Notes: generated by a model from the letters alone, not told the origin. 64,000 bases of DNA from Pelomonas sp. BJYL3 (GCF_027257975.1 NZ_JANZKX010000003.1:620001-684000); one strand, 5' to 3'; positions 42,922 through 53,237 are shown, numbered from the stretch's first letter. Made by a program: numbers and translations.

Positions 42922-43887
42922 TCAGAAGAGTTCCAGCTCGCCCGTGGGCGCCACGTCGGGCGGGGCGCTGTCGAACTCGGCGAACTCTTCGGGCGACCAA
43001 TGCAGGTTGAAGATGAAGCGCTGCACGATCATCAAGGGCGGCAGGCCCGGCCGCTTGGGGTCGGAGAGCTGGTAGCGGATGCACAGCTGCGGATCCTGCG
43101 AGCCGAAGGAGATGTACTTGTGCTCGTGGTTGATCACGATGGGCACCTGCGTCTGCTGGTTGGCAAAGGCCTTGGGCGGGATGTAGCGGTTCTTGAAGGC
43201 GCCCCAGATCAGGTTGGTGGTCTCGCCCAGCATGTTGTTGAGCTCGCGGAAGTTGAGGTCACCGCCCACGCCCTCGTAGCCGAAGCCCTGGATCAGGCCC
43301 TGGCGAAGGGCGCTCTCCTCGGTCTGCAGCATCATGTAGCCGCGGCACCAGGTGCTCTCGATGGCGATCAGCGTGGACACCTCGCCATGGATGATGCGGT
43401 CGTGCACGACATACGGCGACTCCGCCGTCACCAGCGCATTGGGAAACATGGAGCCCAGCGCCGAGCAGGTCAGCTGCACGATGCCGTTGACCAGGCTGGT
43501 CGGGTAGCGCAGGCTGAAGATGGCGCGTTCCACCGCCTCGCGCAGGGGCTCCATCTCGCCGGAGCGCCATTCGTGGCGCAGCGTGGCCTGTTCCTCCGGG
43601 CTCAGCGGGCGCTCGCTGGTGCGGCGCAGGAAGATGGGCAGCTCGGGCCGCAGCTTGTGGATGGCACGCGCCAGGGTCAGGCCGTCGGGTCCCTCGCAGG
43701 GCAGGTTCTCGGCCAGCAGCACGCCGCCCAGGTCCTTGTGCTGGGACAGCGTCGGCAGCGCATCGCCCGCGGAGCGCGGCAGGGCGACCAGACCGACCTG
43801 GGCACAGAAATCGGACAGGCGCCGGTACTGCTCGGGCTCATGCTCCAGCAGCAGCACCTTGGCTTCCAGTTGCGTGGTTTCCGTCAT
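42922..43887 (-). CDS. CheX-domain protein with degenerate receiver
   Basis: Protein of 321 aa. Residues about 10-125 have a receiver fold, but the acidic pair is reduced to EHE and the phospho-acceptor position is A59 (VLLAENLP instead of LLDxxMP), so it should not be phosphorylated. Residues about 150-300 resemble a CheC/CheX phosphatase domain, with the ExxN motif E215/N218 in RELNNMLGE. The likely role is dephosphorylating a CheY such as the one encoded just downstream, with the dead receiver serving for docking or dimerisation. Domain assignment is by pattern and not certain. Confidence 0.75.
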   Translation of the reverse strand: MTETTQLEAKVLLLEHEPEQYRRLSDFCAQVGLVALPRSAGDALPTLSQHKDLGGVLLAENLPCEGPDGLTLARAIHKLRPELPIFLRRTSERPLSPEEQATLRHEWRSGEMEPLREAVERAIFSLRYPTSLVNGIVQLTCSALGSMFPNALVTAESPYVVHDRIIHGEVSTLIAIESTWCRGYMMLQTEESALRQGLIQGFGYEGVGGDLNFRELNNMLGETTNLIWGAFKNRYIPPKAFANQQTQVPIVINHEHKYISFGSQDPQLCIRYQLSDPKRPGLPPLMIVQRFIFNLHWSPEEFAEFDSAPPDVAPTGELELF

Positions 43888-44185
43888 GGGCTCAGCAGGG
43901 TCGGGCCCTGTCCGCTAAGACCGCCGGGGCGGTCGGGCTTGTACGGCGGGCATGCCGGCCTGGTGCAGCCAGGGGCATGCCCGGGGCTCGAGCGGCGCCG
44001 ACAGGCGCCCCACGGACCTCGGCCCATGCTACGCCTGCAGCGGCGATTGAACAGAGGCCGCCTCGTGCAGGATTCACGGCTTTGCCCCCCCCTTCGCCGC
44101 GACTGCATCTGGCGTGTGGGCATCCCATGGCAGCCGGACCGTAGTGGCGCTACTCTAGCGATCTGCCTCCGCCGGCAATCGCCTC

Positions 44186-45196
44186 ATGAGCACGCACTTC
44201 CAAGCCGCCCCCCTGACCATCCTGATCGTCGACGACCAGAATGCCACCCGGGTCGCCCTGGCCGCGGAGCTGGACCGTGCCGGCCACCGCGTCCTGGAGG
44301 CCGCCAGCGCCGACTGGGGCCTGCAGCTCTTCGAACGCTACCGGCCGGACCTGGTCCTGCTGGATGTGGAGATGCCCGAGAAAGACGGCTACTGGGCCGC
44401 CCGCGCCATGCGCAGCGCCGAACCCGGCGGCTGGACGCCCATCATCTTCCTCTCGCAGCACAGCCAGGATGCCAATGTCTGGAAGGGCATCGAGGCCGGC
44501 GGGGACGACTACCTCGTCAAGCCCGTCACGCCCATGATCCTGCACGCCAAGCTGCGGGCGATGCAGCGGCTCTCGCACATGCGCCAGCGCCTGGTCTCGG
44601 TCTCCGAGGAGCTGCGCCAGGCCAATGCGCAGCTGCATGAGCTCAGCCAGGTCGATTCGCTGACCGGGCTGATGAACCGCCGCGGCCTGGACGCGCGGCT
44701 GCAACAGGAGATCGCCGCGGCTCGGCGCAGCGGCCAGCCCCTGACGCTGATGCTCTGCGACGTCGACCATTTCAAGCGCTACAACGACGCCCTGGGCCAT
44801 GTGGAGGGCGACCAGTGCCTGCGCCATGTGGCCCGGTTGCTGAAGGACCTCTGCCGCCGCCCTGCCGACTGCGCGGCCCGCTACGGCGGCGAGGAGTTCG
44901 CCCTGCTGCTGCCCAACACGCCGCGCTCCGGCGCCATGACCTATGCCCGCGCCCTGCTGCGCACGCTGGCGCAGGGGCAGTTGCCCCATCCGGACTCGCC
45001 CATCGCCAGCCACATCACGCTCTCGGGCGGCATCACCACCTGCATCCCCGACGAAACGACGAACGCCGAAGGTCTGCTCATGCGTGCCGACGACGCGCTC
45101 TACAACGCCAAGGCCTACGGCCGGAACCGCTTCTTCAGCTACGAGATGCAGATGGACACCGACGAGCAGCGCCAGGCCCTGCGCGGCGGCCGCTGA
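44186..45196 (+). CDS. Response-regulator diguanylate cyclase (REC-GGDEF)
   Basis: Makes cyclic di-GMP when its receiver is phosphorylated (PleD/WspR-like design). It is 336 aa. The receiver has D16/D17, phospho-acceptor D60 in LVLLDVEMPE and K112 in DDYLVKPV. A coiled linker (LVSVSEELRQANAQLHELSQ) leads to a GGDEF domain with active site GGEEF at 234-238. The inhibitory I-site RPAD is at 225-228, so product feedback is expected. There is no partner kinase next to it. The start codon fits the receiver N-terminus. Confidence 0.93.
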   Translation: MSTHFQAAPLTILIVDDQNATRVALAAELDRAGHRVLEAASADWGLQLFERYRPDLVLLDVEMPEKDGYWAARAMRSAEPGGWTPIIFLSQHSQDANVWKGIEAGGDDYLVKPVTPMILHAKLRAMQRLSHMRQRLVSVSEELRQANAQLHELSQVDSLTGLMNRRGLDARLQQEIAAARRSGQPLTLMLCDVDHFKRYNDALGHVEGDQCLRHVARLLKDLCRRPADCAARYGGEEFALLLPNTPRSGAMTYARALLRTLAQGQLPHPDSPIASHITLSGGITTCIPDETTNAEGLLMRADDALYNAKAYGRNRFFSYEMQMDTDEQRQALRGGR

Positions 45197-45259
45197 AGCC
45201 GGGCAAACGGCACTGTACAAAATCACAGTCTCCAGGCAAGCTGCCGGTCATCCTGACCG

Positions 45260-46396
45260 ATGCCCCCGCTGCCCACCGTGAGCCGTACCCGCCCGCCCAG
45301 CCTCGAGCAACTCCGCCGCTATGCCATCGCGCGCAGCCTCTTCGCGCCCACCACCCTGCCCCAGGCCATCCGCCGCCTGGGCTTTGTGCAGGCCGACCCC
45401 ATGCGCGCGCCGGCGCGGGCCCAGGACCTGATCCTGGCCTGGCGGGTCAAGGACTACCGCGCCGGCGAGCTCGAAAGCCGCTACCGCCGCCTGGCCGTCG
45501 AGGAGGACTGCTTCGTCAACTACGGTTTCCTGCCGCGCGAGCACCTGGCGCTGATGCACCCGCGCACCGCCCGCAAGCCCTGGGACCGCGAGACCCAGGC
45601 CCGCGCGCAGGAGCTGCTGGCCCATATCACCGAGGCCGGCCCCCAGCATCCCGCCCAGGTCCAGGCCCTGTTCGATCACGGCCAGGTGCGCGGCTACTGG
45701 GGCGGGCAGTCCAATGGCGTGACGCATCTGCTGGACGGCATGCATTACCGCGGCCTGCTGCGCGTGCACCGGCGCGACAGCGGGACGCGCGTCTACGAGG
45801 CCGTCCAGCACCCGCCCCAGGACGACAGCCCGGCCGCCCGCCTGGCCCGCGCCGAGATGCTGCTGGACATGGTGCTGAAGCTCTACGCCCCGCTGCCTGC
45901 CCGCAGCTTCGGCTACCTGGGCACCCTGCTGCGCTACGGCGCCCCGCATCTGCAGCCCGAGATCCGCCTGCTGCTCAAGAAGGCCCGGCAGCGCTATCCG
46001 CATGCCGAGGTCGAGGGTCAGGTCTGGTTCTGGCCGGCCGACGAAGACCCGCGCTCGCGCCGGCACCGCCCGCATGAATCGCTGCGCCTGCTGGCGCCCT
46101 TCGACCCGGTCGTGTGGGACCGCCACCGCTTCGAGCTGTTCTGGGGCTGGCCCTATCGCTTCGAGGCCTACACGCCCGCCGCGCGGCGCAAGATGGGCCA
46201 TTACGCCCTCCCGCTCCTGTGGGGTGAAGCGGTGCCGGGCTGGGCCAATCTCAAGGTGGTCGATGGCCGGCTGCAGTGCGAGACCGGCTTCGTCGGCGAA
46301 CGTCCGCGTGGCGCGCATTTCGAAGAAGCACTGGATCAGGCGCTGGCGCACCTGTCACGCTTCCTGGGCCTGGAGGACGGTGCGGGCGAAGGCTGA
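45260..46396 (+). CDS. YcaQ/AlkX-type DNA glycosylase (winged-helix HTH_42)
   Basis: Protein of 378 aa of the family whose E. coli member YcaQ excises alkylated bases and unhooks interstrand crosslinks. It starts LEQLRRYAIARSLFAPTT after a short N-terminal tail. The catalytic-type QxD triad is Q44-A-D46 in GFVQADPMRAPARAQDL, as in the YcaQ branch rather than the QxQ of AlkZ. A further block is NYGFLPREHLALMHPRT, and GYWGGQSNGVTHLLD marks the winged-helix part. It follows the cyclase gene with a 63-nt gap; any link is accidental as far as can be seen. Confidence 0.85.
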   Translation: MPPLPTVSRTRPPSLEQLRRYAIARSLFAPTTLPQAIRRLGFVQADPMRAPARAQDLILAWRVKDYRAGELESRYRRLAVEEDCFVNYGFLPREHLALMHPRTARKPWDRETQARAQELLAHITEAGPQHPAQVQALFDHGQVRGYWGGQSNGVTHLLDGMHYRGLLRVHRRDSGTRVYEAVQHPPQDDSPAARLARAEMLLDMVLKLYAPLPARSFGYLGTLLRYGAPHLQPEIRLLLKKARQRYPHAEVEGQVWFWPADEDPRSRRHRPHESLRLLAPFDPVVWDRHRFELFWGWPYRFEAYTPAARRKMGHYALPLLWGEAVPGWANLKVVDGRLQCETGFVGERPRGAHFEEALDQALAHLSRFLGLEDGAGEG

Positions 46397-46447
46397 ATTG
46401 CCGCATCGTTCAGGCCCAAATTCACGCACCGTGCGGCGCGCAGCCCC

Positions 46448-46453
46448 TACAAT
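46448..46453 (+). promoter_or_regulatory. Probable -10 element for ahcY
   Basis: TACAAT positioned so that transcription would start at about the first base of the SAH riboswitch. A well-spaced -35 element is not obvious. Confidence 0.4.
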
Positions 46454-46461
46454 CCGCGCTG

Positions 46462-46573
46462 ATCCGAGGAGCGTTGCAACCTTCACTGCCTGATACGGGC
46501 GCCTGAAGGCCAGGCTCGGAACCGGTCGAGCGATCCACCTCCTGGACCCGACCTCTTGCAACCGCGCTCACCC
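46462..46573 (+). ncRNA. SAH riboswitch upstream of ahcY
   Basis: Matches the S-adenosylhomocysteine riboswitch consensus by eye. CCGAG (46464-46468) pairs with CTCGG (46515-46519) for P1. GAGCG (46469-46473) pairs with CGCTC (46565-46569) for the pseudoknot. The conserved words GCAAC (46476-46480), CCAGGCTCGG and GCAACCGCGCTCACC are present in order. An additional hairpin (GGTC / GACC with inner TCCA / TGGA) lies between P1 and the pseudoknot strand. SAH binding should turn on ahcY to remove the inhibitor. Found almost always ahead of ahcY in beta- and gamma-proteobacteria. Confidence 0.88.
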
Positions 46574-46659
46574 GCTGCCGTCTGGCCTGGGTGATCGCGT
46601 CTTCCTCGACCCCTCCCCTGCCCGGCGTCAGCGGCTTCAGACCATGAAGGAGCCTGCCC

Positions 46660-48081
<1,422 letters not shown>

Positions 48082-48109
48082 GCAAGGGCTACTGCGCGAC
48101 ACGCTGGCG

Positions 48110-48200
48110 TCGTTGGGCGGTGCTCGGGATCCTCACGACCCACAAGGTCGTTCCGGTCCCTGCGCTCCGTCCGCCTAGCCAGCGCGCCGCTCGCTACGCC
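48110..48200. repeat. Possible dispersed palindromic intergenic element
   Basis: The ahcY-tlyA gap contains GGATCCTCACGACC, CACAA, GGTCGTTCCGGTCC with a perfect ACGACC/GGTCGT core near 48137-48154, flanked by CGTCGTTGGGCGGTGC and CTGCGCTCCGTCCGCC. I recall similar GC-rich palindromic units scattered between genes in Burkholderiales, but only one copy is seen in this window, so the repeat nature is not shown here. Confidence 0.35.
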
Positions 48201-48262
48201 CCGAGACACCGAGCCGGGTTCCTCTGGCACGACCAAGCATTGCCCCCAGATCCATTTCCTCG

Positions 48263-49045
48263 ATGCGCGCCGACCAACGCCTCATGACCCTGCAACTCGC
48301 GCCTACGCGCTCGGCCGCCCAGCGGCTGATCGAACGGGGCGCGGTGCTGCGGGCGTCGGGGGCGAAGGTGAGGAAGGCGGGCGAGGACGTGGGCGAGCAC
48401 GAGGTGCTGGCGGTGACGGACGACGCGGAGCTGCGCTACGTCTCGCGCGGCGGCCTGAAGCTGGAAGGCGCGCTGCAGGCCAGCGGCATTGCCGTGCAAG
48501 GCCTCACGGTGCTGGACATGGGCCAGAGCACCGGCGGCTTCACCGACTGCCTGCTCAAGCACGGCGCCGCGCGGGTCGTGGGTGTGGACGTGGGGCATGG
48601 GCAGCTGCATGCGACCCTGCAGACCGATGCGCGCGTCACCGCGCTCGAGGGCCTGCATGTGCGCGAGCTGGCGGGCTCGGCCCTGACTGCCCATGTGCCG
48701 AGCGGCGGCTTCCCGCTGATCGTGGGAGACCTGAGCTTCATCTCCATGACGGGCGCCTTCGCGCAACTGGACCCCTGGCTCGCGGCGGAGGGTCAGGTCT
48801 TGCTCCTGATCAAGCCGCAGTTCGAGCTGGGCCCCAAGGCCCTCTCCAGGGGCGGACTGGTCAAGGACCCTTCGCTGTACCCGCAACTGGAACAGCAGGC
48901 CCGCAACGCCGCCCAAGGCCTGGGCTGGCAGGTGCAGGGCTACTTCAGCAGCGCCATCACCGGCGGTGATGGCAACACGGAATTCTTTCTGTGGGCCCGC
49001 AAGACGAGCGGCCACCCCACAGCCACAGGAAAGGCATCGCCATGA
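48263..49045 (+). CDS. tlyA: TlyA-family rRNA ribose methyltransferase
   Basis: Protein of 260 aa. An N-terminal S4-like RNA-binding segment (MRADQRLMTLQLAPTRSAAQ, then RLIERGAVLR) is followed by YVSRGGLKLEGAL and a SAM-dependent FtsJ-like domain with VLDMGQSTGGFTDCLL and IVGDLSFISM. LLIKPQFELG matches the TlyA signature. In mycobacteria the protein 2'-O-methylates rRNA; here the target is unknown. The stop overlaps metF by 4 nt, so SAM use, SAH removal and methyl-folate supply are encoded side by side. Confidence 0.9.
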   Translation: MRADQRLMTLQLAPTRSAAQRLIERGAVLRASGAKVRKAGEDVGEHEVLAVTDDAELRYVSRGGLKLEGALQASGIAVQGLTVLDMGQSTGGFTDCLLKHGAARVVGVDVGHGQLHATLQTDARVTALEGLHVRELAGSALTAHVPSGGFPLIVGDLSFISMTGAFAQLDPWLAAEGQVLLLIKPQFELGPKALSRGGLVKDPSLYPQLEQQARNAAQGLGWQVQGYFSSAITGGDGNTEFFLWARKTSGHPTATGKASP

Positions 49046-49899
49046 GCCCCACGAACACCACGCCGGCCAAGCCGCCGGTCAGCTTCGAGTTCTTCCCTCC
49101 CAACACGCCCGTGGGCACCGAGAAGCTGCGTACCGTCGTGCAGGAGCTGAGCGCCGTCCAGCCGCACTACTTCAGCGTGACTTACGGCGCCGGTGGCTCC
49201 ACTCGCGAGAAGACCCTGGCCACCGTCAGCGAGATCGCCGCGGCCGGCCATGAGGCCGCACCACACCTCTCCTGCGTGGGCTCGACCCGCGAGAACATCG
49301 CCGAGATCCTGGCCACCTACCGCGCGCAGAACATCCGCCGCGTCGTGGCCCTGCGAGGCGACCTGCCCAGCGGCACGGCCACGGCCGGCGAGTTCCGCTA
49401 TGCCGCCGAGCTGGTGCAGTTCATCCGCGAGACGCAAGGCGCAGACTGGCAGATCGAGGTGGCCGCCTATCCGGAGTACCACCCACAACAGCGTTATGCC
49501 GCACGGGACCTCCAGCACTTCGCTGACAAGATGAAGGCCGGCGCAAGCGGCGCCATCACCCAGTTCTTCTTCAACCCGGACGCCTACTTCCACTTCGTGG
49601 ACGAGGCCCGCCGGCTGGGCGTCACCGCGCCCATCGTGCCGGGCATCATGCCCTTCCACAACTACGGCCGCATCGCGCAGTTCGCCGCCCGTGACGGCAT
49701 TGAGATCCCGCGCTGGGTCGCGCTGAAGATGGAAGGCTATATGGACGACACCGCCTCCATCCGCGCCTTCGGCCTGGACGTGGTCACGCGTGTGTGCGAA
49801 CGCCTGATCGCCGGCGGCGCCCCGGGCATCCACTTCTATACGCTCAACCAGAGCGGTCTGGTGCTGGAGTTGTGCAAACGCCTCGGTCTGGGCGCATGA
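49042..49899 (+). CDS. metF: 5,10-methylenetetrahydrofolate reductase
   Basis: FAD enzyme of 285 aa that makes 5-methyl-THF for methionine synthesis. The family start is VSFEFFPPNTPVGTEKLR. YFSVTYGAGGSTREKT and LRGDLPSGTATAG are folate/FAD-site blocks, and AITQFFFNPDAYFHFVDEAR is typical. The ATG overlaps the tlyA stop by 4 nt. It may share the riboswitch-controlled ahcY transcript, though the gap before tlyA is 181 nt. Confidence 0.95.
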   Translation: MSPTNTTPAKPPVSFEFFPPNTPVGTEKLRTVVQELSAVQPHYFSVTYGAGGSTREKTLATVSEIAAAGHEAAPHLSCVGSTRENIAEILATYRAQNIRRVVALRGDLPSGTATAGEFRYAAELVQFIRETQGADWQIEVAAYPEYHPQQRYAARDLQHFADKMKAGASGAITQFFFNPDAYFHFVDEARRLGVTAPIVPGIMPFHNYGRIAQFAARDGIEIPRWVALKMEGYMDDTASIRAFGLDVVTRVCERLIAGGAPGIHFYTLNQSGLVLELCKRLGLGA

Positions 49900-49939
49900 C
49901 CTTGCGGCGGATCAAGTCGCCCTAGAGTCCACATGAACC

Positions 49940-49960
49940 GCGGGGGCAAGGCGCCCCCGC
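49940..49960 (+). terminator. Stem-loop downstream of metF
   Basis: Stem GCGGGGGC / GCCCCCGC with a 5-nt loop, about 40 nt past the metF stop, followed by ATTTGCG. The T-tract is short, so termination strength is uncertain. Confidence 0.6.
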
Positions 49961-50047
49961 ATTTGCGTCATATCAAGGGATAACCCTGGCGCGACATCTC
50001 CAATAGCTTCATCGGGAACGTTCCCATTCTTTGAAGGAGCTATTGAG

Positions 50048-50659
50048 ATGAGCAAGCTTGTTGCACGCACCCTGATCGCCGCCACCCTCGCCGCTGGCGC
50101 CTTTGCCGCCCAGGCCGCCGAGAGCCCCTGGCTGATGCGCGTGCGTGCCGTGAACCTCGACTCGGCCAACAAGGACACGACCGGTCTGGACCTGAGCGTC
50201 AACAGCAAGGTCATCCCCGAAGTCGACTTCAGCTACTTCTTCAGCCCCAACCTGGCCGCTGAGCTGATCCTGACCTATCCGCAGAAGCACACGCTGTCGG
50301 CCGGTGGCACCGAGATCGGTACCCTGAAGCACCTGCCGCCCACCCTGAGCCTGCAGTACCACTTCGCCCCCAATGACACCTTCCGTCCTTACGTGGGCGC
50401 CGGCCTGAACTACACGATCTTCTCGAACGTGGAATTCATCCCGGCCGTGGATACCGCCCTGTCGCCCAGCGTCAAGCACACCAGCGTGGGCCTGTCCTTC
50501 CAGGTTGGCTTCGACTACGAGATCAGCAAGAACCTGTACCTGAACGTGGACATCAAGAAGGTGCAGATCGGCACCAAGGTCTACTCCAAGGGCACCGAAG
50601 TCGGCAAGTTCAAGGTCGACCCGCTGCTGGTGGGCGTGGGTCTGGGCTTCCGCTTCTGA
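50048..50659 (+). CDS. ompW: OmpW-family outer-membrane protein
   Basis: Small eight-stranded barrel of 203 aa. The signal peptide is cleaved near residue 24 (FAAQAAES). The OmpW pattern follows: SPWLMRVRAVNL, the strand PPTLSLQYHFAPNDTFRPYV leading into VGAGLNYT, and a C-terminal VGVGLGFRF ending in Phe. A strong AAGGAG site precedes the ATG. The family forms channels for small hydrophobic molecules and is often stress-regulated. It has its own terminator. Confidence 0.94.
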   Translation: MSKLVARTLIAATLAAGAFAAQAAESPWLMRVRAVNLDSANKDTTGLDLSVNSKVIPEVDFSYFFSPNLAAELILTYPQKHTLSAGGTEIGTLKHLPPTLSLQYHFAPNDTFRPYVGAGLNYTIFSNVEFIPAVDTALSPSVKHTSVGLSFQVGFDYEISKNLYLNVDIKKVQIGTKVYSKGTEVGKFKVDPLLVGVGLGFRF

Positions 50660-50701
50660 GCGAGCCCCGCGTTTTCTTCTGAGCAATCCTCTTTGTTTTG
50701 A

Positions 50702-50735
50702 GCCGCCGCGCCCGGCCGGGCCCGGCGGCCTTTTT
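50702..50735 (+). terminator. Intrinsic terminator of ompW
   Basis: Stem GCCGCCG / CGGCGGC around a nested GC-rich loop (CCCGGCCGGG), followed by five T residues. Confidence 0.88.
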
Positions 50736-50834
50736 ACGTCTGCACACCTCAGACCCTGAGTCGGGCGGTGCAGCGTCCGCAGGGGATGACATAGGATGCG
50801 GGGCCCTTCAACGCGCCCCCAGCACCGCCCACGC

Positions 50835-51878
50835 ATGCCCGACACGACCCTGCACCAGGCCCCGCAACCGCCCGCCGGCTGGAATGCATACCTGCAGCGC
50901 TTCGGCTATGACGGCTTCCATCTGCGCCAGGAGTGGTCGGCAGTCCTGCGGCAGGCCCTGCGCCATGAGCCGCACTTCCTGTGGCTGACGCGCGGCGAGG
51001 CCATCGTCGGCGTGCTGCCCCTGCAGCTGGTGAGCGGCCCCATCTTCGGGCGCTACCTGGTGAGCCAGCCCTATCTCAACACCGGCGGCGTGCTGGCTGA
51101 CAGCCCCGCGGACGAAGCCCGGCTGGTCGAGGCCGCCGTCGAGCTGGCCCGCCGCCTGGATGTCAAGCACCTGGAGCTGCGCCATGAGCGCGAGCTGCAG
51201 CACCCGGCCTTCAATGCGCTGGTGACCGAAAAGGTTCACATGCGCCTGCCCCTGCCGGCCACGCCGGAGCTGCTGTGGGAGAAGGGCATCAAGTCCAAGC
51301 TGCGCAGCCAGATCCGCAAGCCGCTGTCCGATGATCGCTTCAGCATGGCCTTCGGGCGCGAGGAGCTGCTGGACGAGTTCTACCGCGTCTTCGCCCGCAA
51401 TATGCGCGACCTGGGCACGCCACCCTACGGCCGGGCCCTCTTCGCCCAGATGCTGGCGCAGTTCCCCGCCGAGGCCGAGATCGCCGTGCTGCGCCACGAG
51501 GGCCGCGCGGTGGCCGCTGGCTTCCTGCTGCATGCGCCGGGCTGCACCCTGATCCCCAGCGCCAGCGCGCTGCGCGAGTACAACCACCTCAGCGTCAATG
51601 TGCTGATGTACTGGCGCGTGCTGGAGCGCAGCATTCAGCGCGGCCAGCCCTTGTTCGACTTCGGCCGCAGCACGGTGGACAGCGGCACCTACAAGTTCAA
51701 GCAGCAGTGGGGCGCCACGGCCCATCCGGCCTACTGGCAGTACCACTCATTCAAGGGCTCGGTGGGCGACGCCCGCCCCAGCAACGGCAAGTTCGCGCTG
51801 CTGGTGCGGGCCTGGCAGAAGCTGCCGGTGTGGTTCAGCAGCCTGCTGGGGCCGCACATCGTGCGCGGCATCCCCTGA
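50835..51878 (+). CDS. FemAB family protein, XrtA/PEP-CTERM-system associated
   Basis: GNAT-like peptidyl/amino-acyl transferase fold of 347 aa. Marks of the PEP-CTERM-associated FemAB group are LVSQPYLNTGGVLAD, KSKLRSQIRKPLS, ARNMRDLGTPPYG, and FDFGRSTVDSGTYKFKQQWG near the C-terminus. Members usually lie in exosortase/exopolysaccharide clusters; here the gene stands alone, with ompW upstream. Together with the PEP-CTERM protease at 32740-33831 it implies an exosortase locus elsewhere in the genome. A start 13 codons upstream is possible. Confidence 0.85.
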   Translation: MPDTTLHQAPQPPAGWNAYLQRFGYDGFHLRQEWSAVLRQALRHEPHFLWLTRGEAIVGVLPLQLVSGPIFGRYLVSQPYLNTGGVLADSPADEARLVEAAVELARRLDVKHLELRHERELQHPAFNALVTEKVHMRLPLPATPELLWEKGIKSKLRSQIRKPLSDDRFSMAFGREELLDEFYRVFARNMRDLGTPPYGRALFAQMLAQFPAEAEIAVLRHEGRAVAAGFLLHAPGCTLIPSASALREYNHLSVNVLMYWRVLERSIQRGQPLFDFGRSTVDSGTYKFKQQWGATAHPAYWQYHSFKGSVGDARPSNGKFALLVRAWQKLPVWFSSLLGPHIVRGIP

Positions 51879-51887
51879 TCGATCGAC

Positions 51888-53237
51888 TCAAGCCAGCGAT
51901 GCGAAGGCGTCGCGCGTGAGGTTCTCCGGCGCGCCTTCGGCACGGCACACCACATCGTCCTCGATGCGGATGCCGCCAAAGCGCGCCAGGCGCTCCACCT
52001 TCGCCCAGTCCACGGCCTTCGCCGCCGGGGTGGCGCGCAGCTTGTTCAGCAGCGTGGGGATGAAGTAGAGGCCCGGCTCGATGGTCACGCACATGCCGGC
52101 GGCCAGGTCGCGGGTCAGGCGCAGATAGGGATGCCCGTCCGGCTTGCCCCGCGTGCCACCGGCCTCGCTGGCCATGAAGCCGCCGACGTCATGCACCTGC
52201 AGGCCCAGGAAGTGGCCGATGCCATGCGGGAAGAAGGTGCTGGTCACGCGCTCGGCCAGCATCGCCTCCTCGCTCATGGCCACCAGCTGCTGCTCGCGCA
52301 GGATGCGGGCGATGTGGCGGTGGGTGCTGAGGTGGATCTCGCGGTAGTCCACGCCCTGCCGGACCTCGTCGACCAGGGCCAGCTGCGCCGATTCCATGGC
52401 GGCGAGCAGGGCGTCGAACTCGGCGCTGGCGGCATCGCCGCGGGTCCAGGTGCGGGTGATGTCAGACGCATAGCCCGCCACCTGTGCGCCCGCATCCACC
52501 AGCAGGGTCAGGTGTTGCGCGGGGCGCGCCGTGTCCTGGTACTGGTAGTGCAGCACGGCGGCGTGCTCGTTGAGACCCACGATATTGCTGTAGGGCAGGT
52601 CGCGGTCGGTGTGCCCAGCCGCGATCAGGTAGGCACGGTGGATCTCGGCCTCGGAGCCGCCGGCCAGGAAGGCATCACGCGCCGCCAGATGCGCACGAGC
52701 GCCGATGCGCGAGGCCTCGCGCAGGCATTGCAGCTCATAGGGCGTCTTGCAGGCGCGGGCCCAGTGCAGGCTGTGGATCAGGGCCTCGGGGTTGTTGGGG
52801 ATGAGGTGCTGCAGGGCGGCGTCGGCCTCGCCGACGATGGCCAGGCGGCTCACGTCCGCGGGCAGGTGCTGCAGCGCCTGCTCGGGCTCGCTGATCACGC
52901 GCAGCTCGACCTGGTCCACCCAGTAGCCGGCGGGCGGCGCGGGGGGCACGTGCCAGTAGTCGTCCGGCTGGTAGTAGACGAGCAGCGGCTTGGTGCCGGG
53001 GCGCACCAGCAACCAGCTGTAGGGATGCGCCACCAGCGGCAGCCAGGCCTTGAAATGCGGGTTGGGCTGGAAGAGGTAGGGCCGGTCGTCCAGGAAGGCG
53101 TATTTCTCGACGCCCGAGGCGATCAGCAGGGCCTCATGGCCGCTGAGGCTCAATGCACGCTCGGCGCGGGCCTGGCAGGTCTGGAGGTGCTCGGCGTAGA
53201 GCGAGGCGATGCGGGGGTCTTGGGCGGCGTGGCTCAT
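51888..53237 (-). CDS. pepQ: Xaa-Pro dipeptidase (M24 family)
   Basis: Metallopeptidase of 449 aa with a PepQ-like N-terminal domain and a C-terminal pita-bread domain. Metal ligands can be seen in order: DAGAQVAGYASDITRTW (two Asp), HGIGHFLGLQVHDVGG (His), VTIEPGLYFIP (Glu) and GIRIEDDVV (Glu). Length and the SHAAQDPRIASLYAEHLQTC start fit E. coli PepQ (443 aa). It cleaves X-Pro dipeptides and, in the family, some organophosphate-type esters. Confidence 0.92.
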   Translation of the reverse strand: MSHAAQDPRIASLYAEHLQTCQARAERALSLSGHEALLIASGVEKYAFLDDRPYLFQPNPHFKAWLPLVAHPYSWLLVRPGTKPLLVYYQPDDYWHVPPAPPAGYWVDQVELRVISEPEQALQHLPADVSRLAIVGEADAALQHLIPNNPEALIHSLHWARACKTPYELQCLREASRIGARAHLAARDAFLAGGSEAEIHRAYLIAAGHTDRDLPYSNIVGLNEHAAVLHYQYQDTARPAQHLTLLVDAGAQVAGYASDITRTWTRGDAASAEFDALLAAMESAQLALVDEVRQGVDYREIHLSTHRHIARILREQQLVAMSEEAMLAERVTSTFFPHGIGHFLGLQVHDVGGFMASEAGGTRGKPDGHPYLRLTRDLAAGMCVTIEPGLYFIPTLLNKLRATPAAKAVDWAKVERLARFGGIRIEDDVVCRAEGAPENLTRDAFASLA

